Positions 45,262 through 57,400 are shown, counted from the stretch's first letter. The stretch is DNA of 64,000 bases from Pestalotiopsis fici W106-1 (GCF_000516985.1 NW_006917096.1:1411606-1475605), one strand, 5' to 3'. A program made the numbers and translations. Notes: generated by a model not told the origin, from the sequence alone.

Positions 45262-47141
45262 CTAGCTAAGGAACCCCGACCAGATGATCATACATCCGCT
45301 GAGTACGTATTCTTTGTCTAGATTCGGTTCCTGGAAATCGGGAGGTTAGCACTTGATGGCGTACACAGAAAATCTGTTCATCACGTACATGAGCAAGAAC
45401 AGTTGCCTGTCCTAGCCCCATATTCGATCCGATCCACAATAAGCATTCTCTTGCATACTGTCTCTCTGGTTCGTGCAAGTATGGCATTTGTGTGAGAACG
45501 TAGAGCGGATGCAGAAGAAGCAAGCCGCCAAGGTGTTTGCCCGTATCCGTAATTTCGGATGTTTTCGCCAAATCATTGATGAATGCCGGCAGACTGTCAG
45601 TCAAATGATAGGGTATCGACGCAGCGATTTCTTGAAAGATTGTTTGAGTCTCTTCTAAATAATGATCATCGTGGCAAGCGGTCCTGGGGTCTTGTGGTAG
45701 TCTCAGTATGAGGGCCAGGAGCAATAACTGAGCTGTGCGAAAGATGTTCCATATACCCGCGACGTAAAGGTCAAAATACGTATCGAGGTTTCCAGGCCAC
45801 AGTCCTGCTGGTACATGTTGCGTCACATCTCTTTGATATGTTACTCCAGCTGTGGTGGGTCGAAAGTCCAGTGGCCTCGTGTTCTGCCATTCGGAGAATA
45901 GCTGACTCAAAGCCATAGCGTCTTTCTTTATTTCTGCCACATCGTTTGTGCCAATAGAGTGCTCATTTCTTGAGTAGAGCTTCTCGACCCCAGATAGTAG
46001 ATCCCCAAGACTACCGGTTGGCCCACGCAGGCTCGGGATACAGAATATCGTGTCCAACTATAAAAGATTATACTTAGTACTAGCTTTTGAGGCAGCTGTC
46101 AAAATAAACTCTCTTACATGAAACTGCTTGAAAAAGCTAGAACCCTCTCCGTTGAAATCGTTTCCGGGCAGGTGTTTAACTTTCATCAGTGCCGAGAGGC
46201 CTTTGGCATGTATCTCGTGCGCACCGTGGTTGTCAGAACTCGCAATCATCATCTGCGTGTTGCAAATGGAAAGTGTCAGCTTCTGACCATTGACTAATTA
46301 TCTTTTTCACATTATTGAGATGCTTCTCGGTATACCTGGTAAAGTCCCAATAGCATTGCAATTGACTTGGCTTCTTTGGTTGGTTCAGTGACTGGGTCGT
46401 CAATGGCCCTAGCCAGAGATCCAAGTAATTCTTGGTAAAAGGCCTCGCTTTTGCGCATGATGGCAGGCCTATTGAGAGGCTTGGCATGGCTCACGAACCC
46501 CACTGCCTGACAGGCTCTAGCCAGGTCTGATTTGGGTCCGAGGCGCCGAACCTTTTTCTCGATACCGGGCAGGAAGCCTTGAGATATATGCTCATTAGTG
46601 GATACCACGCAAAAGTCGTAGTAAAAGGCCCGAAGACAGAATGCATTGCTCTGTGCATCGGTGGTCTCTGGTGGTATGCTGTCATCCGGGAGGTCATTTC
46701 TGGTGCCCGGGATAGGTGTCCGCTTAGGTAAGGTGCACTTTCGGGCCATGGACGAGAAAGTAGCGATCTGGCTCTGGTCTCGAGGTTCGTATGAGCGAAA
46801 GTCTGCAGTGCCATGGACTTCATAGCCGCTACAGCAGCGATTCGCCTTGAGACATCTCATGCATGACTACAGATTGAAGGTCAATTAGGTCTCCTTGTCA
46901 TCTTCTCTAAACCCCTGTTGCGACGAATTATGAATAGTGGCGGTTGATTCTGCGTGATACATAAGAGATAAGAGCGTACCGGTCGTGTCTCGTCGCACTG
47001 TTGATACAAACTGCACGTTAGCTCTCAAGCGTCTTATCAGGGAATTTTCGAGTAGATATCCTCAATGTCGCTGCTCTTGCGCACCTTCTTCCGCCGCATT
47101 CGGCAGGAGCCGCAGCCTTTAGATGGACCTAAATACACCAT
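45262..47141 (-). CDS. Zn2Cys6 fungal transcription factor
   Basis: A nuclear regulator with an N-terminal binuclear zinc cluster and a fungal-specific C-terminal domain. Six exons give 492 aa: 47141-47085, 46997-46980, 46866-46336, 46252-46118, 46057-45389, 45330-45262. The cluster is MVYLGPSKGCGSCRMRRKKC followed by DETRPSC-MRC-LKANRCC, with Cys at 10, 13, 20, 27, 30 and 37 (C-x2-C-x6-C-x6-C-x2-C-x6-C). It is spread over three exons, one only 18 nt long. The rest is a helical regulatory region (DUF3468-like). The last intron is inferred: without it the protein reads on from HVRDEQIF to a stop at 45266. The neighbouring ToxD-like reductase is a possible target. Confidence 0.85.
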
Positions 47142-47974
47142 AGTGAACCCTTACGGAGGGTTTCGCCACACAACTGCCCAGGTTCACCGTTCTAGGTAAT
47201 CACTCGTGGCGCCTGTGATATCTCGGACAATGAGACTTCCGCGACGTTGAGATGTCTGTGAAATCAAAGATTGTTCCGTACCGCTGAAACTTTGCAGTAT
47301 GAAGTCACGACTCACAAGTTCGGACTTCGAGTAGTCTATTAGTGGTTTTCGTAAGCACCCACGGAGTTTAGGATTTCCGTATCAGGACTTGTTTGTGGCT
47401 TATATCCGAACCCAATCTATGATCACAGGCAACCTTGTTATTTCGGCATCATCACTGCCTGCCACTGAACAATACTTCTAGAGATCAAAAAAATTGGTAT
47501 CTTGATTCATTAGGCATATATGCATAGTCAGGCACAGGTAGGCAACAAGTCACCCATATTAGATAGGTGGTTAGCGACATTGGTGGGTTGCTTTTGGTGG
47601 ACTTTCGAATGCCTGTCAGCAGCACCTAAGAATCAGGATAATGAAAACCTTAAGCATCATTCGGGGGTCCGCAAAAAATGATCCCGAGTATTGGGGTGAT
47701 TCCAAAGTATTGCTTAGGTGTACAAAGAAATGCTAGACACTTCTTTGGAATAAAAGGCTTGTGAGCGCCCCGTTCTATTGTCTGAACCACACAAGACAAG
47801 GAAGTCTATACAAATTGTCTCGCTCCACTTTTCTAGTTGATATCAAAGTTCGAACCTGGAAATCATCATCTTATAAACTCGTCTTGATCCTACTGAAGCC
47901 CGAATCCTAGGACCTGAGAACTTATTACATGTAAAGTCCGGGGTAGAGTTGCGAGGAAGAATAAGTCGCCCACA
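47142..47974. other. Divergent intergenic region
   Basis: It holds the promoters of the Zn2Cys6 gene and the PP1-motif gene. No gene was recognised. Confidence 0.55.
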
Positions 47975-48520
47975 ATGACCAGACCCAGAGAAGGCATTCT
48001 CCGAAAGAATGTCGACAGTTCAACTATCAACCAGCCAGAAACGACCCGGAGGTCAGGATGGCCATCGCTCAATCCAGGTTCCGCCAGCAATCCAGGTCGA
48101 GACTCCAATATGACGGACTTGTTCGCTCGAGCTCGGCCAGCGCCAGAGACAGCGCCTCGAAGATCGCTTACGCCACAGAGTCATCCTTTCCTGAAGATGC
48201 CCAAGACTCTCCAGGAGACACAGAAGCAGATGACCAAAGAAGAACAGTCAGTCACGACAAAAAAGAGTAATGGAAGCTCAAAGAGAGTCAGATTTCAAGA
48301 AACTTCTCCACAGCAAGCCGTCCGGCAATCAAAAGCCAAGCTTGTTCTCAAGGCTTGGCAGACTTTCAACAATCAACTTTTTGATATCAACAACGAAGGC
48401 GACAAAGAAGATGACCCAGAACTCAATAATGTGATGGAAAATATGTTGAATATGAACTGGGTGTATATGCATAAGCAGGGGGTTGAACGTCTGGCTGAAT
48501 TGGCAAACAGCGAGGAGTGA
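47975..48520 (+). CDS. Unknown protein with SILK-like and RVxF PP1-docking motifs
   Basis: A 181 aa intronless protein without a recognised fold. GILR at residues 7-10 fits the [GS]IL[RK] SILK motif, and KRVRF at 103-107 fits the [KR]-x(0,1)-[VI]-x-F RVxF motif, both docking sites for protein phosphatase 1 and in the usual order. The N-terminal 100 residues are basic and disordered (TRRSGWPSLNPGS, PAPETAPRRSLTPQSHPFL). Residues 118-180 look helical (KAKLVLKAWQTFNNQLFDIN, VYMHKQGVERLAELA). The motifs alone do not prove PP1 binding. No signal peptide. It is followed 350 bp downstream by another unknown gene in the same direction. Confidence 0.65.
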   Translation: MTRPREGILRKNVDSSTINQPETTRRSGWPSLNPGSASNPGRDSNMTDLFARARPAPETAPRRSLTPQSHPFLKMPKTLQETQKQMTKEEQSVTTKKSNGSSKRVRFQETSPQQAVRQSKAKLVLKAWQTFNNQLFDINNEGDKEDDPELNNVMENMLNMNWVYMHKQGVERLAELANSEE

Positions 48521-48869
48521 AGAAACATGGAAGCATGAGTGTCTCTTATCGCCACATAGGTCCTCGAGGGTTAGGTACCAGACCTACTTCATGTAGTATT
48601 TTTATTGGAGGCAGCAGTTGACAGTCGTGAGACGGCTCCTGCCTGCTCAATGCAATAAAACTCTTGTCGGGAAGGAAAGAACGACCACCGGCATCTCCCC
48701 ACCAAATTTGCATGTACTGAAATTTTGTTTTCTCTTGGAGCGACACGTCACCTAGATTAAAGACCATTTGAGACCAAGATATTTTGTTGGAAAATCCACG
48801 AACCCAAGACCACCGTACACCTGACTGTTGTCGTTGCAGCATCGGCATCCCAAGACGTAATTTGGTACC
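48521..48869. other. Intergenic region between two unknown tandem genes
   Basis: It contains a GCAATAAAAC signal (48650-48659) suitable for poly(A) addition of the upstream gene, then the leader of the next gene. Nothing else was recognised. Confidence 0.6.
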
Positions 48870-49786
48870 ATGGCACCCAAGCGAAACGCCAAGCGCAAGA
48901 GCAATGAAGAGCACGTGAACCCAGATCCGTCAGACGACGATGTTGGTCGAGGCAGAACCAGGCAAAAGCAATCTGTGAAACGGGCAAAAGGCGAAAGCCT
49001 GTCTCGTCTCGCGGGTTCCGGGGACAATGACGCTCTCAGAGATGATAGTCGGTAGGTTAAGTTTTCCCACTCTCGACCAATGCATCATACCAACTGAAGA
49101 AAATACGGAAGTTTGCAGAGCTGGGGCAAGTGGATTGATGACATCAGTAAAAACGAGGAGAAGTTTTCCAAGGAGTTCATGAGCGCTTCGGAGGAAAATG
49201 TCGACAAGCAGACTGAACAGCTGAAAATGCTAATGAAACAGGGAGAGGATACACTGTACGAGTCCTGCCTCCAACGCCCTGGCCAACCATTTGTACTGAC
49301 AATGAACTCAGGAAAGGACACCGCCAAAAGGTCAACAACATTGTCAATCAGCTCTACATGGAAAGTACACAGCCAGAAGAGCCGCTGGACAGCAGCGGGA
49401 CTCTCCAGGATCAAGCACACGACGCCATCGCTCGATATCGAGACATGATCAAGTGTTTCCGGGGCATGAACGAGACATTGCAGCAAAAGGCTCCAATCGA
49501 GGTACCCACTTCCACCATCGAAAAAGACAAGCACGACATTCAGCAGATCATGCAACATGCCCGCGATGATGGTGAAAAGCTTGCAAGGGGCCATTTGGCG
49601 CCTTATACCTATTCATCACCGGTCAAGGATACGTCGGAAATCAGTGGCCATGAGCAGACTGGAGCAAACATGTTCCAGGCCAGCCGCAAGACTGTACGAG
49701 ACAGTGTTGGCAGCGTGATTGAACAGCAGAAGGATGGCCTGCGGCAACTCATTAGCACACTATCAGCAGCCCAGAACCAAGTTTGA
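48870..49786 (+). CDS. Unknown basic/coiled-coil protein
   Basis: A 263 aa protein that I do not recognise. Exons are 48870-49051, 49121-49255 and 49312-49786. The N-terminus is strongly basic (MAPKRNAKRKSNEEH, RTRQKQSVKRAKG) and could be a nuclear localisation signal. Residues 61-135 (WGKWIDDISKNEEKFSKEF, KGHRQKVNNIVNQLY) and 145-185 are helical and charged, likely coiled coils. The C-terminal third has another helix (SVGSVIEQQKDGLRQLISTL). The second acceptor must be the AG after GCAGAG (exon from 49121), because the earlier CAG breaks the frame; this leaves some doubt. A chromatin- or kinetochore-related role would be speculation. Confidence 0.6.
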
Positions 49787-50512
49787 TCTCTGCAATCACT
49801 CTCAATGAGCAGACCAGTCCATACAGTGGCAACATTTTGGAGGGGTAAGAAACCAAGTGTATAAACTAAGGCGCGACGATCGACAGCAGGCTTGGTCAAG
49901 GATGTATGATAGGACATTTTGGAATTTTTGATGTGCCAAGAGCATTTCATCGATGCATGCCAATTGCTGAGACTTGCAAATTGTACGGTACATCTTTGTT
50001 AATGCAGATAGAATATACATGAAGAAAACATCATCACCCAAAAATATTAATAATTCAACAATACGTGACGTGCCCCAACCCTGTGTCGTGTTTTTCTGTT
50101 TCCTGCTCTCCCAAAACTCCAACCAAGCTCAATCCCTGGTGTCTCTCCTCCCAAATGAGAACCTCACAGTGGGAACCGCGGTGAACGAAATAAGTGGGAC
50201 TTGAAGAGACCTTTGAGCTAGACCTTATTAGGATTAGTCCACAGTTCTGAAGCCCGCCATGGCCCGGCACCTGCCCGCCCCACCCAGCGCACACTTTCAA
50301 TTTTTCCAAACCCACCCAAATTCACTTGGAAAATTGGAGGTTTCGAACTTTCAGATCTGCCAACTCCCACCAACCGACAAACGACCACTCCGTTTTTGCA
50401 GGCCTCAAATTCCAACCTGGTGCGTACCCGAGTCCCCAGAAGTCGAACTTTTCCTTCCTTTCCTCTCTTTTGTTTTCTTACTAACCTAGTTCTCCCCCGC
50501 CAAACAGTCAAG
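49787..50512. promoter_or_regulatory. eL15 promoter and leader region
   Basis: A long CT-rich stretch (CTTTTCCTTCCTTTCCTCTC, about 50448-50477) ends shortly before the eL15 ATG, typical of fungal ribosomal-protein core promoters and leaders. No further gene was recognised. Confidence 0.5.
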
Positions 50513-51501
50513 ATGGGTGCCCTCAAGTACGTCGAAGAGCTTCAAAAGAAGAAGCAGTCGGATGTCCTGCGATTCCTCCTCCGCGTCCGCTGCTGGGAGG
50601 TATGTTGAAAAAAAAAATTCCTCGAGTTTTCGATCCTGCCGACGCGCAATTACGCACACATACGAACGATCATATGCATTCAATTGCAATCAATGGATGA
50701 CCATGTGGACGCTCTTGTGTTTTCTCTCCTCGGTTGAGGTCTTGTGAGCGGCATCTCGCTCCTCTTGGATCACCTAGAGTATCATGCGAGCCAGGCCATT
50801 TACAGGTACCTCAGTCGGGCGATGAAGAACCCCGTGTCTTTGCTATACAGTCGTTGAACATTTGCTGAGACTGCATCAATATAGCTTCGTCAGTTGAACG
50901 TCATCCACCGCGCTTCCCGCCCTTCGCGCCCCGACAAGGCTCGTCGTCTTGGTTACAAGGCCAAGCAGGGCTACGTTATCTACCGTGTCCGTGTCCGCCG
51001 TGGTGGTCGCAAGCGACCCGTGCCCAAGGGTGCCACCTATGGTACGTCTCGAAAATTTTGATCACCGGGCCTGGCAGCACCTTGAGGTGCCAGCCCATAT
51101 CATCAAAAGACATCTACTGACACACGACCACAGGCAAGCCCACCAACCAGGGTGTGAACCAGCTCAAGTACCAGCGCTCCCTCAAGTCGACCGCTGAGGA
51201 GCGTGTCGGCCGCCGCTGCGCCAACTTGCGCGTCCTGAACTCCTACTGGATCAACCAGGACTCCACCTACAAGTACTACGAGGTCATCCTCGTCGACCCC
51301 CAGCACAAGGCTATCCGCCAGGACCCCCGCATCAACTGGATCGTCGCCCCCGTCCACAAGCACCGCGAGTCCCGCGGCCTTACTGCTACTGGCAAGAAGT
51401 CCCGTGGTCTCAACAAGGGCCACCGCTACAACAAGACCAAGGCTGGCCGCAGAAAGACCTGGAAGCGCCACAACACCCTGTCCCTCTGGAGATACCGATA
51501 G
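50513..51501 (+). CDS. RPL15: Large ribosomal subunit protein eL15
   Basis: Cytosolic 60S protein eL15. Three exons (50513-50599, 50885-51041, 51134-51501) give 203 aa, the usual length. Family segments are [60 protein letters not shown] and the end [16 protein letters not shown]. The exon 1-2 junction follows RCWE, and the intron there is 285 bp, much longer than others in this window and containing a snoRNA candidate. Exons 2 and 3 are rich in C-ending codons, as expected for a highly expressed gene. The ATG has a good context (CAAGATGGG). Confidence 0.97.
50812..50873 (+). ncRNA. Candidate box C/D snoRNA in eL15 intron 1
   Basis: Inside the 285-base intron there is a C-box-like GCGATGA (50819-50825; consensus RUGAUGA) and a perfect D box CTGA (50865-50868). 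The bases flanking them, CAGTC (50812-50816) and GACTG (50869-50873), form a perfect 5-bp terminal stem. Total size is 62 nt, short but possible. The guide would be the sequence just before the D box (GTCGTTGAACATTTG). The C box is not perfect, and no C'/D' pair was found. Target rRNA was not determined. Confidence 0.3.
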
Positions 51502-54445
51502 ACGGATCGCCGGTGAGGGATCTGTTGAGGGGGCGATTGATGAAAATGAGAAAGTTTGGGCATTTGGCATGGTCAATTTACGATGGAGTAAGGTCCTGCT
51601 TCGTGGTCTGGTTCACGCGCTGAGGAAAATCGGCCGGAGTAACGTTACGTACTTGAGAATGGGTTTAAAATAAATACCGACAACACATGAACAAGTTTGC
51701 CCCGCCTTGTCTCTTTTTCCTACATTCCTCTACAGTGACCGTGTTTGCCCTTTGCAGCCTCGATACTGATTTGTCACTGCGCGAAACTCATCTCCTTGGC
51801 AGACTTGAAGTGTTACTAATGGTTATATGTCAAGAGAAGTCTTGTGTGAGGAGCAACATTGACATCAGTACATCTGTATGTATTAAATATCCCTTCGCCA
51901 AGCCCATTCATCGCTGTCAAACAGGGTTTTCTACCTTGAGATAACAAAGAGCCATGAGAGACAGCGTTGAGGCAGTCCATGTGCCCCTCCTCACACCATG
52001 GCACACGATACCGTAGACAAACCTTTTTCTTTCTTTCCTGCCCATCACCTAGGAACAGAATCCCTTGTCAAGAATGTATCGTCGTGGCCAACAGTCCTGC
52101 TAGTTTGAGAATTCTTCAGCCCCATGACTTGATCTCGAGATGATGCCCGAAAGGGACTACCACGGAAAGATGTAATATTTTCTTTCTCACGACCAGCTAG
52201 ATCATACATGTTTGTGAAACCTGGTTGAGACAATAGCCATGATTTTGAGAACTGGAGAATCGTGACCAGAGAATTATTCAGTTGAGCTGGAAAAAGGAAG
52301 GGGTGTCATGGGGGGAGAGAAAATGGTGCTTTCTAGGCCTTGACAGTAATCGATCGAAGCACGTCAAGCTGAATTTCCGGAGAACGAGTACGTAGTTGTC
52401 ATCCGTCCAGCAAAGGAGGAGATTTTGAGCTGGGACATTCTACGTTACCAAAGCCGAATAAGGCCCATGGCATGTCTGCCATTCCAATATAATTTCCGGC
52501 AAAGTCATCAAACACGTTATTTCGACTTCTTGGCAAAGCCCAAACAGAGCCGTGGAATCTAAGAGGCGATCTCTCGTAGCCACAAACAGTCAGGTACAGT
52601 GTATAAAAAACAAATGACAACTCTGGATATAATTCATTATTGCTTCCTCCACCTTTCTCAGACCGAGTATGCAGGCGTCTGAAGGAGTCAAGAGCATAAA
52701 TGCAACTTGGTCACTTATCCATATTATCTGAAAGCATAAGGGTTGTGAGTCGCGCTTCCTGGAGCAGATTCTCGAAAAGGACCAACCTGTGTCGACGTTG
52801 ATAGACTCTTGTTTTATTAAATATCTGGTGTTTCAATTTTGAAAGCTTCAATCATTCATGTGACATTTCCTTCTCGCCACCGCCTATTCGCGTCTACGCT
52901 CTACAGAAGTTTCCATACCAAGTCTCTGGCTTTCTACCCTATCGTGATTAATGAATGCCTCGTCTTCTATACAAAGCAAAAGCTTTCGACAGAAAAAGAT
53001 TGCCGTTTTGTCATCTATGGTACTCTGCTGCTCAGAGGTCCTACTGTGAATCTATCGATAGCTTTCCATGATTCCAGGAACAACTCAATATGAGATGACC
53101 GACTGTCTTGTTTGGCTCTAGTAAAATCACTTTGGCTTGGGGAATTCCCCAGCAGTATGCGATATGTTGACCAGTGGCTGCATGATCAGTCATCTACAAC
53201 AAGTCGACAAAGGAGGTCAAAACCAGTAAAGTGGATGTACCGACCCTATGACTGCTTGAACATGGATTGGGTGGTCTCGTCGTGGACGTGACCAGTCTCA
53301 CATGAGTCGTGAGCGCACACGGACAAGTATGATTGTACTATCCAGTAAGCAGCTCAAAACAGTACACCTCTCGTGTTAGAAAATCTGTGAATTTGTGTAC
53401 ACGTCACGATCGCAGAAAGGCTTGAGCTTCGTCTATATGTGCCTTGAGGATTGAGACTATCTGCTATGGCACAGATCTATCTAGATGCCCGCGCGCTGCT
53501 TTTCTTTGCAGTTACATTTGGCGAGGCCCATTTTCCCAGATGATGACCCATTAGGCGACCGGAATTGCCCAGGGACATTGCAGTCAAAACAAAAGGAAAT
53601 GAAAAACCAGATCGTGAACACCACTAAAACACACGAAAAAATGAGAGAGAAATGAGCAAGATCCGCCGCGACGTGACCTTTGCCATTGTCTCTCCATGAC
53701 CCGAGCCACCAAAACAACTCTCGTCTACCTCTGATTTCCAGACGGTGTAGATATCCAGCGAGATCTCCAAATCCCACGCCATGTTCTCATGCCAGCCACC
53801 TCTGCGTGCTTCGACACGATGTGTGTGGCTGATGATGCTGGAGGTAAATGACATCTCGAGTTGCTCCGTATGAAGTGAAGCCGCGCGAATTGAACAAGAA
53901 AAAATAAAGTAGAGAAATCAACGGTGCCTATACGGTGTATAGCGGAATTTGGTCGTCGACTCTCGAAAGAAGAGAAAAATGATAGCAGGTCGAAATACAA
54001 TGCTGTCTCCATGAAAAAAAAGGGGAAAGGATGAAAAGAGAACAGTCTATGTTTGCAAGAGGGTCCAAGTACATGAGTACACAGCCTCAGGTATCTGGGA
54101 ATGTTCTCGATCTGTACCAAGAGACAGACGACCATAAAATGCCCAGTAGAGACCCAGAAAGATGGAGAGTGGTCCTCAACGAGCATGGTAGTGTACATAA
54201 GTGGTCCAGAGAACGAAGGTTGTCGTGAGTTGTTTGCTCGTTGATCAAAGAAATGATGCGCGGATTCTCATGTTCGAGGTGACTACTGATAGGAAAGTCG
54301 TCAGGGTCGTAGAAGCCATTTCGGTCGTATGTCGCCAAAGTCAAATAGCAAACCCGCATGCTTGGTGGAGAAACCACCAGCAGCTGCCGCCAATGCATTT
54401 ATCATACCATTACAAGCGCGGTGGCATATCGTAAACAAGATGGTC
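51502..54445. other. Convergent intergenic region between eL15 and PUF
   Basis: 2.9 kb between converging genes with no recognisable gene. The last few hundred bases should be the PUF 3' UTR. Several open frames on the minus strand are low-complexity and have no coding features. Confidence 0.55.
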
Positions 54446-57400
54446 CTAGAAGAACTGGCCTTCGGCATTGCCAGGCTGCACAGTACCGCCCGGATAGGTG
54501 TAGCCTTGGTTCAAGCGGGGTGGCTGAGGGGGTGCAACATTGCCAGTTGCGTTGGGCTGGTAGTTGGACTGACCGCGGCTGCGAGTGCCGTTTCCGTACT
54601 CGCCAGTGCCTCTCAAGCCACCGGCACCGTTGCCAGGAGTGTATCCAGAGTTTCGCAGCGGGATCTGGCCGTTGGTTGCATCAGAAGGAGTCGTCTGTCC
54701 GCTGGTATTGGCAGAGCCACGGTTGTTGTCGAAAGCCATGATCTTGGCCGAAATACGACGGGCATAAGGTGTACCGCGAACAGTTGGAATGATGGGACGA
54801 ATGACTTCGATCAACTGCATCTTGGCCTGGAGAGGAGCATGCTCCAAGGCAGTCTGAACAACGTAGTTGCCGTAGTTATCGCGAAGCAGACGCTCGATCT
54901 CGCCAGAGTTGAGGATTTCAGAGACCATCAACTCCTTGGACTGGTCTGAAGCACAGCGAAGACACTTCTCCATAACGTTGGAGCTGAACTTGTGACGCGA
55001 CAGTCTTCCTATGCTGCCGAGAAACTTGAGCACCAATGGCTGTGTGAAGCTGGGTTCATTGAGATCGATGATGTACTGCACAACGTAGTTGCCAAACGGA
55101 TCCTGCACAAGGCGAGCAGCATTCTCAGTGATTTGGTTGATCAGGGTAATCTTTTGATCGCCCGCTGCATGGTCAATGCAGCGCTGCAGAACACAGCAGC
55201 CGTGACGATGAGTTCCAACCTCAATACAATGATTGCCGACAGCTTCGAAGATGAACTGGTTGTCTTCAGAAGACAATTTGTTGAGACACTTCTGAATAAC
55301 ATGATTGCCATTGAGATCCTTGATGAGCTCAACCACCTGGAAGCGCAGAGCCTCGATGATGATCTGAACATGCTCCGGTAGAGTTACATACTCGATCATC
55401 TTCTGAAGAGCTCGAGTGCCATGCTGGTTGAATGCAATCCGAGTCATTGATTCGGCAGCATTACGAATGAGAACAGTACGCTCATCATCAGTGCAGTACT
55501 CGAGCAGTTTCTGGCAAAGATAGTTGCCGAATGGGTCCATCATGAGATCAACAACGTGAGCGTTCGTCTCCAGCCAAATCATATGAATTTCATGGGGAAG
55601 GCGGTTCTCCAACTGCTTCTGAAGATATCGGCAGCCGTGCTGATCTTTGCAGAGCTCCAGGATGCCACCCTGGAAGTTGCTGAGAGGTGCTCCATTGAAA
55701 CGGCTCATTGCTGTAAACGAAGTTAGCAAAGGGCACACAGTCTGTGCGACGAACACTGAGACTTTACCTTCATTGTCTTGAGCACGGCGTGCTTGGATGA
55801 CGCGCTGCTGAGAGTCACGTGGCTGTGCGGACTGGTACATGGGGTTGTAACCAGGGTAGTTTTGGTGAGGGTATCCATTGATGTTCATGTTACCCATGCC
55901 CTGCATCAGCATACCCATGTTATAGTTGGAGCCATTGGGGTTGCCTGGGGGGTTGTAGCCGCCATTGCCGTAATAGGGAGGGTAGTTGTTGACAGCAGAA
56001 CCGGAAGGCGAGGTGACGGGTGCGGCACCAGATGTAGGGCCTTGAGAATTCAGTCCAGTTGGTCCAAATGCGGGCGCGTTGGCATGTAGAGCACTGCCAA
56101 TGGATGGATAGGTGGAGGCCTGCGGGAGGCTGGGAACATGGCCGTCATTGGAAAGCTCGCGATTGTGTTGCTTGGGAATAGCACCTGGGGGGATGCGACC
56201 AATGCTAGCATTGTGGTTGTGGAAATGCTGCTGTGCATGAGCATTGGCGTTTGAACCATTGACAGAATTGCCGGGCTTGACAGTGTGAATATCATTAGCA
56301 GAGAAAGAGGTCTGCAGCTTCGGGGGCATGGCTTGAGATGCCGGGGGTGACTTGATGACATTGACACTGTCGTTTGTAGCATCCTTGAGATAGCTGAAAT
56401 CGAGACCTTGCTGCTTGGCGAGATCCAGCGAGTGTCGGAAACCAGCACGTCCACTGATGCTGTTAGCATCCGAGGACGAGCTGCCATAGCCCGATGCCAC
56501 CGACTCGGCAGGCGTCATTTGGACCGTGTCAATGTTTGACAGGCTTTGCTGAGCACGGTGGAGGGATGCCATCTTGTTCCAGCCGTTGGAGGCTTCGGGA
56601 TTAGCAGTGCTGAGAGAACTGAGATCAACAGCGACAGAAGACGTAGAGAGCTGTGAATGGGAAGAATTATTAGCACGTCAAGAACAAGAATGTTCCAACA
56701 AGTAACTGCACAACAGAAAGGCAACAGCGTGAAGTGCAGATGAAGGTGCGGTTGTTTCCAAGGATTGAGTGTGCAAGACTGTTGGGTATTGTCCTCGTTT
56801 GCTCGTTTGTCTTGTGACCAAGGACAATGGGCAGGTTTTTTCTTGAAGTTGAAAATTTTGGAGGGGTAACGAACGGGTTGTCTGCATGGAGGGGTAACAC
56901 CAGCAGACCGACTTCACAACAGCTTTGACCAGAACAAGCAAGACTGCAATTGTGAAAGTTTCCAGTTGCAGATGTTTGGGGGTATCTGTAGAAATGACTG
57001 CAATCACATGAGATGGACTTACTCGGTTGGGATTGCCCTTGACCAATTTAGGGAAACCGTCTTCACTGGTATCTAGGGCAGTGTAATTGCCCTCCAAGTT
57101 GGAATCGTCGTCGCGGAACAAGAATCCAGCGGCGTTGGTCTGGTCAATGTTGTCGTACAGCGGGTTGCCTCTGCGAGTGACAGGCATAGAGTATCGGTTG
57201 AGGCTAGGTAGATACCCAAGTCAGTTGTCCGTGTCTTGGTTGGGACAAGTAGAAGTGAGAAGTCAGATGAGAAAACAAATGGGAATGAAGGTCGAGGATG
57301 TGTGTTGTGCACTTCTTGCACCAATGTTGGAGTTGGGTCAAGTGCTGAATGCAAGGAAGCCGAATGGCAAGAAACAAGAAACAAGAAAGGCAGGAACCAG

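Noticed and set aside
45266..45382. Read-through end of the Zn2Cys6 factor without the last intron
   Set aside because: A good GTACGT donor and TTCCAG acceptor exist and give a short hydrophobic end (MIIWSGFLS); still uncertain.
53725..54198. Minus-strand frame of 157 codons after the PUF stop
   Set aside because: Lies in the probable PUF 3' UTR and has low-complexity F/S-rich content.
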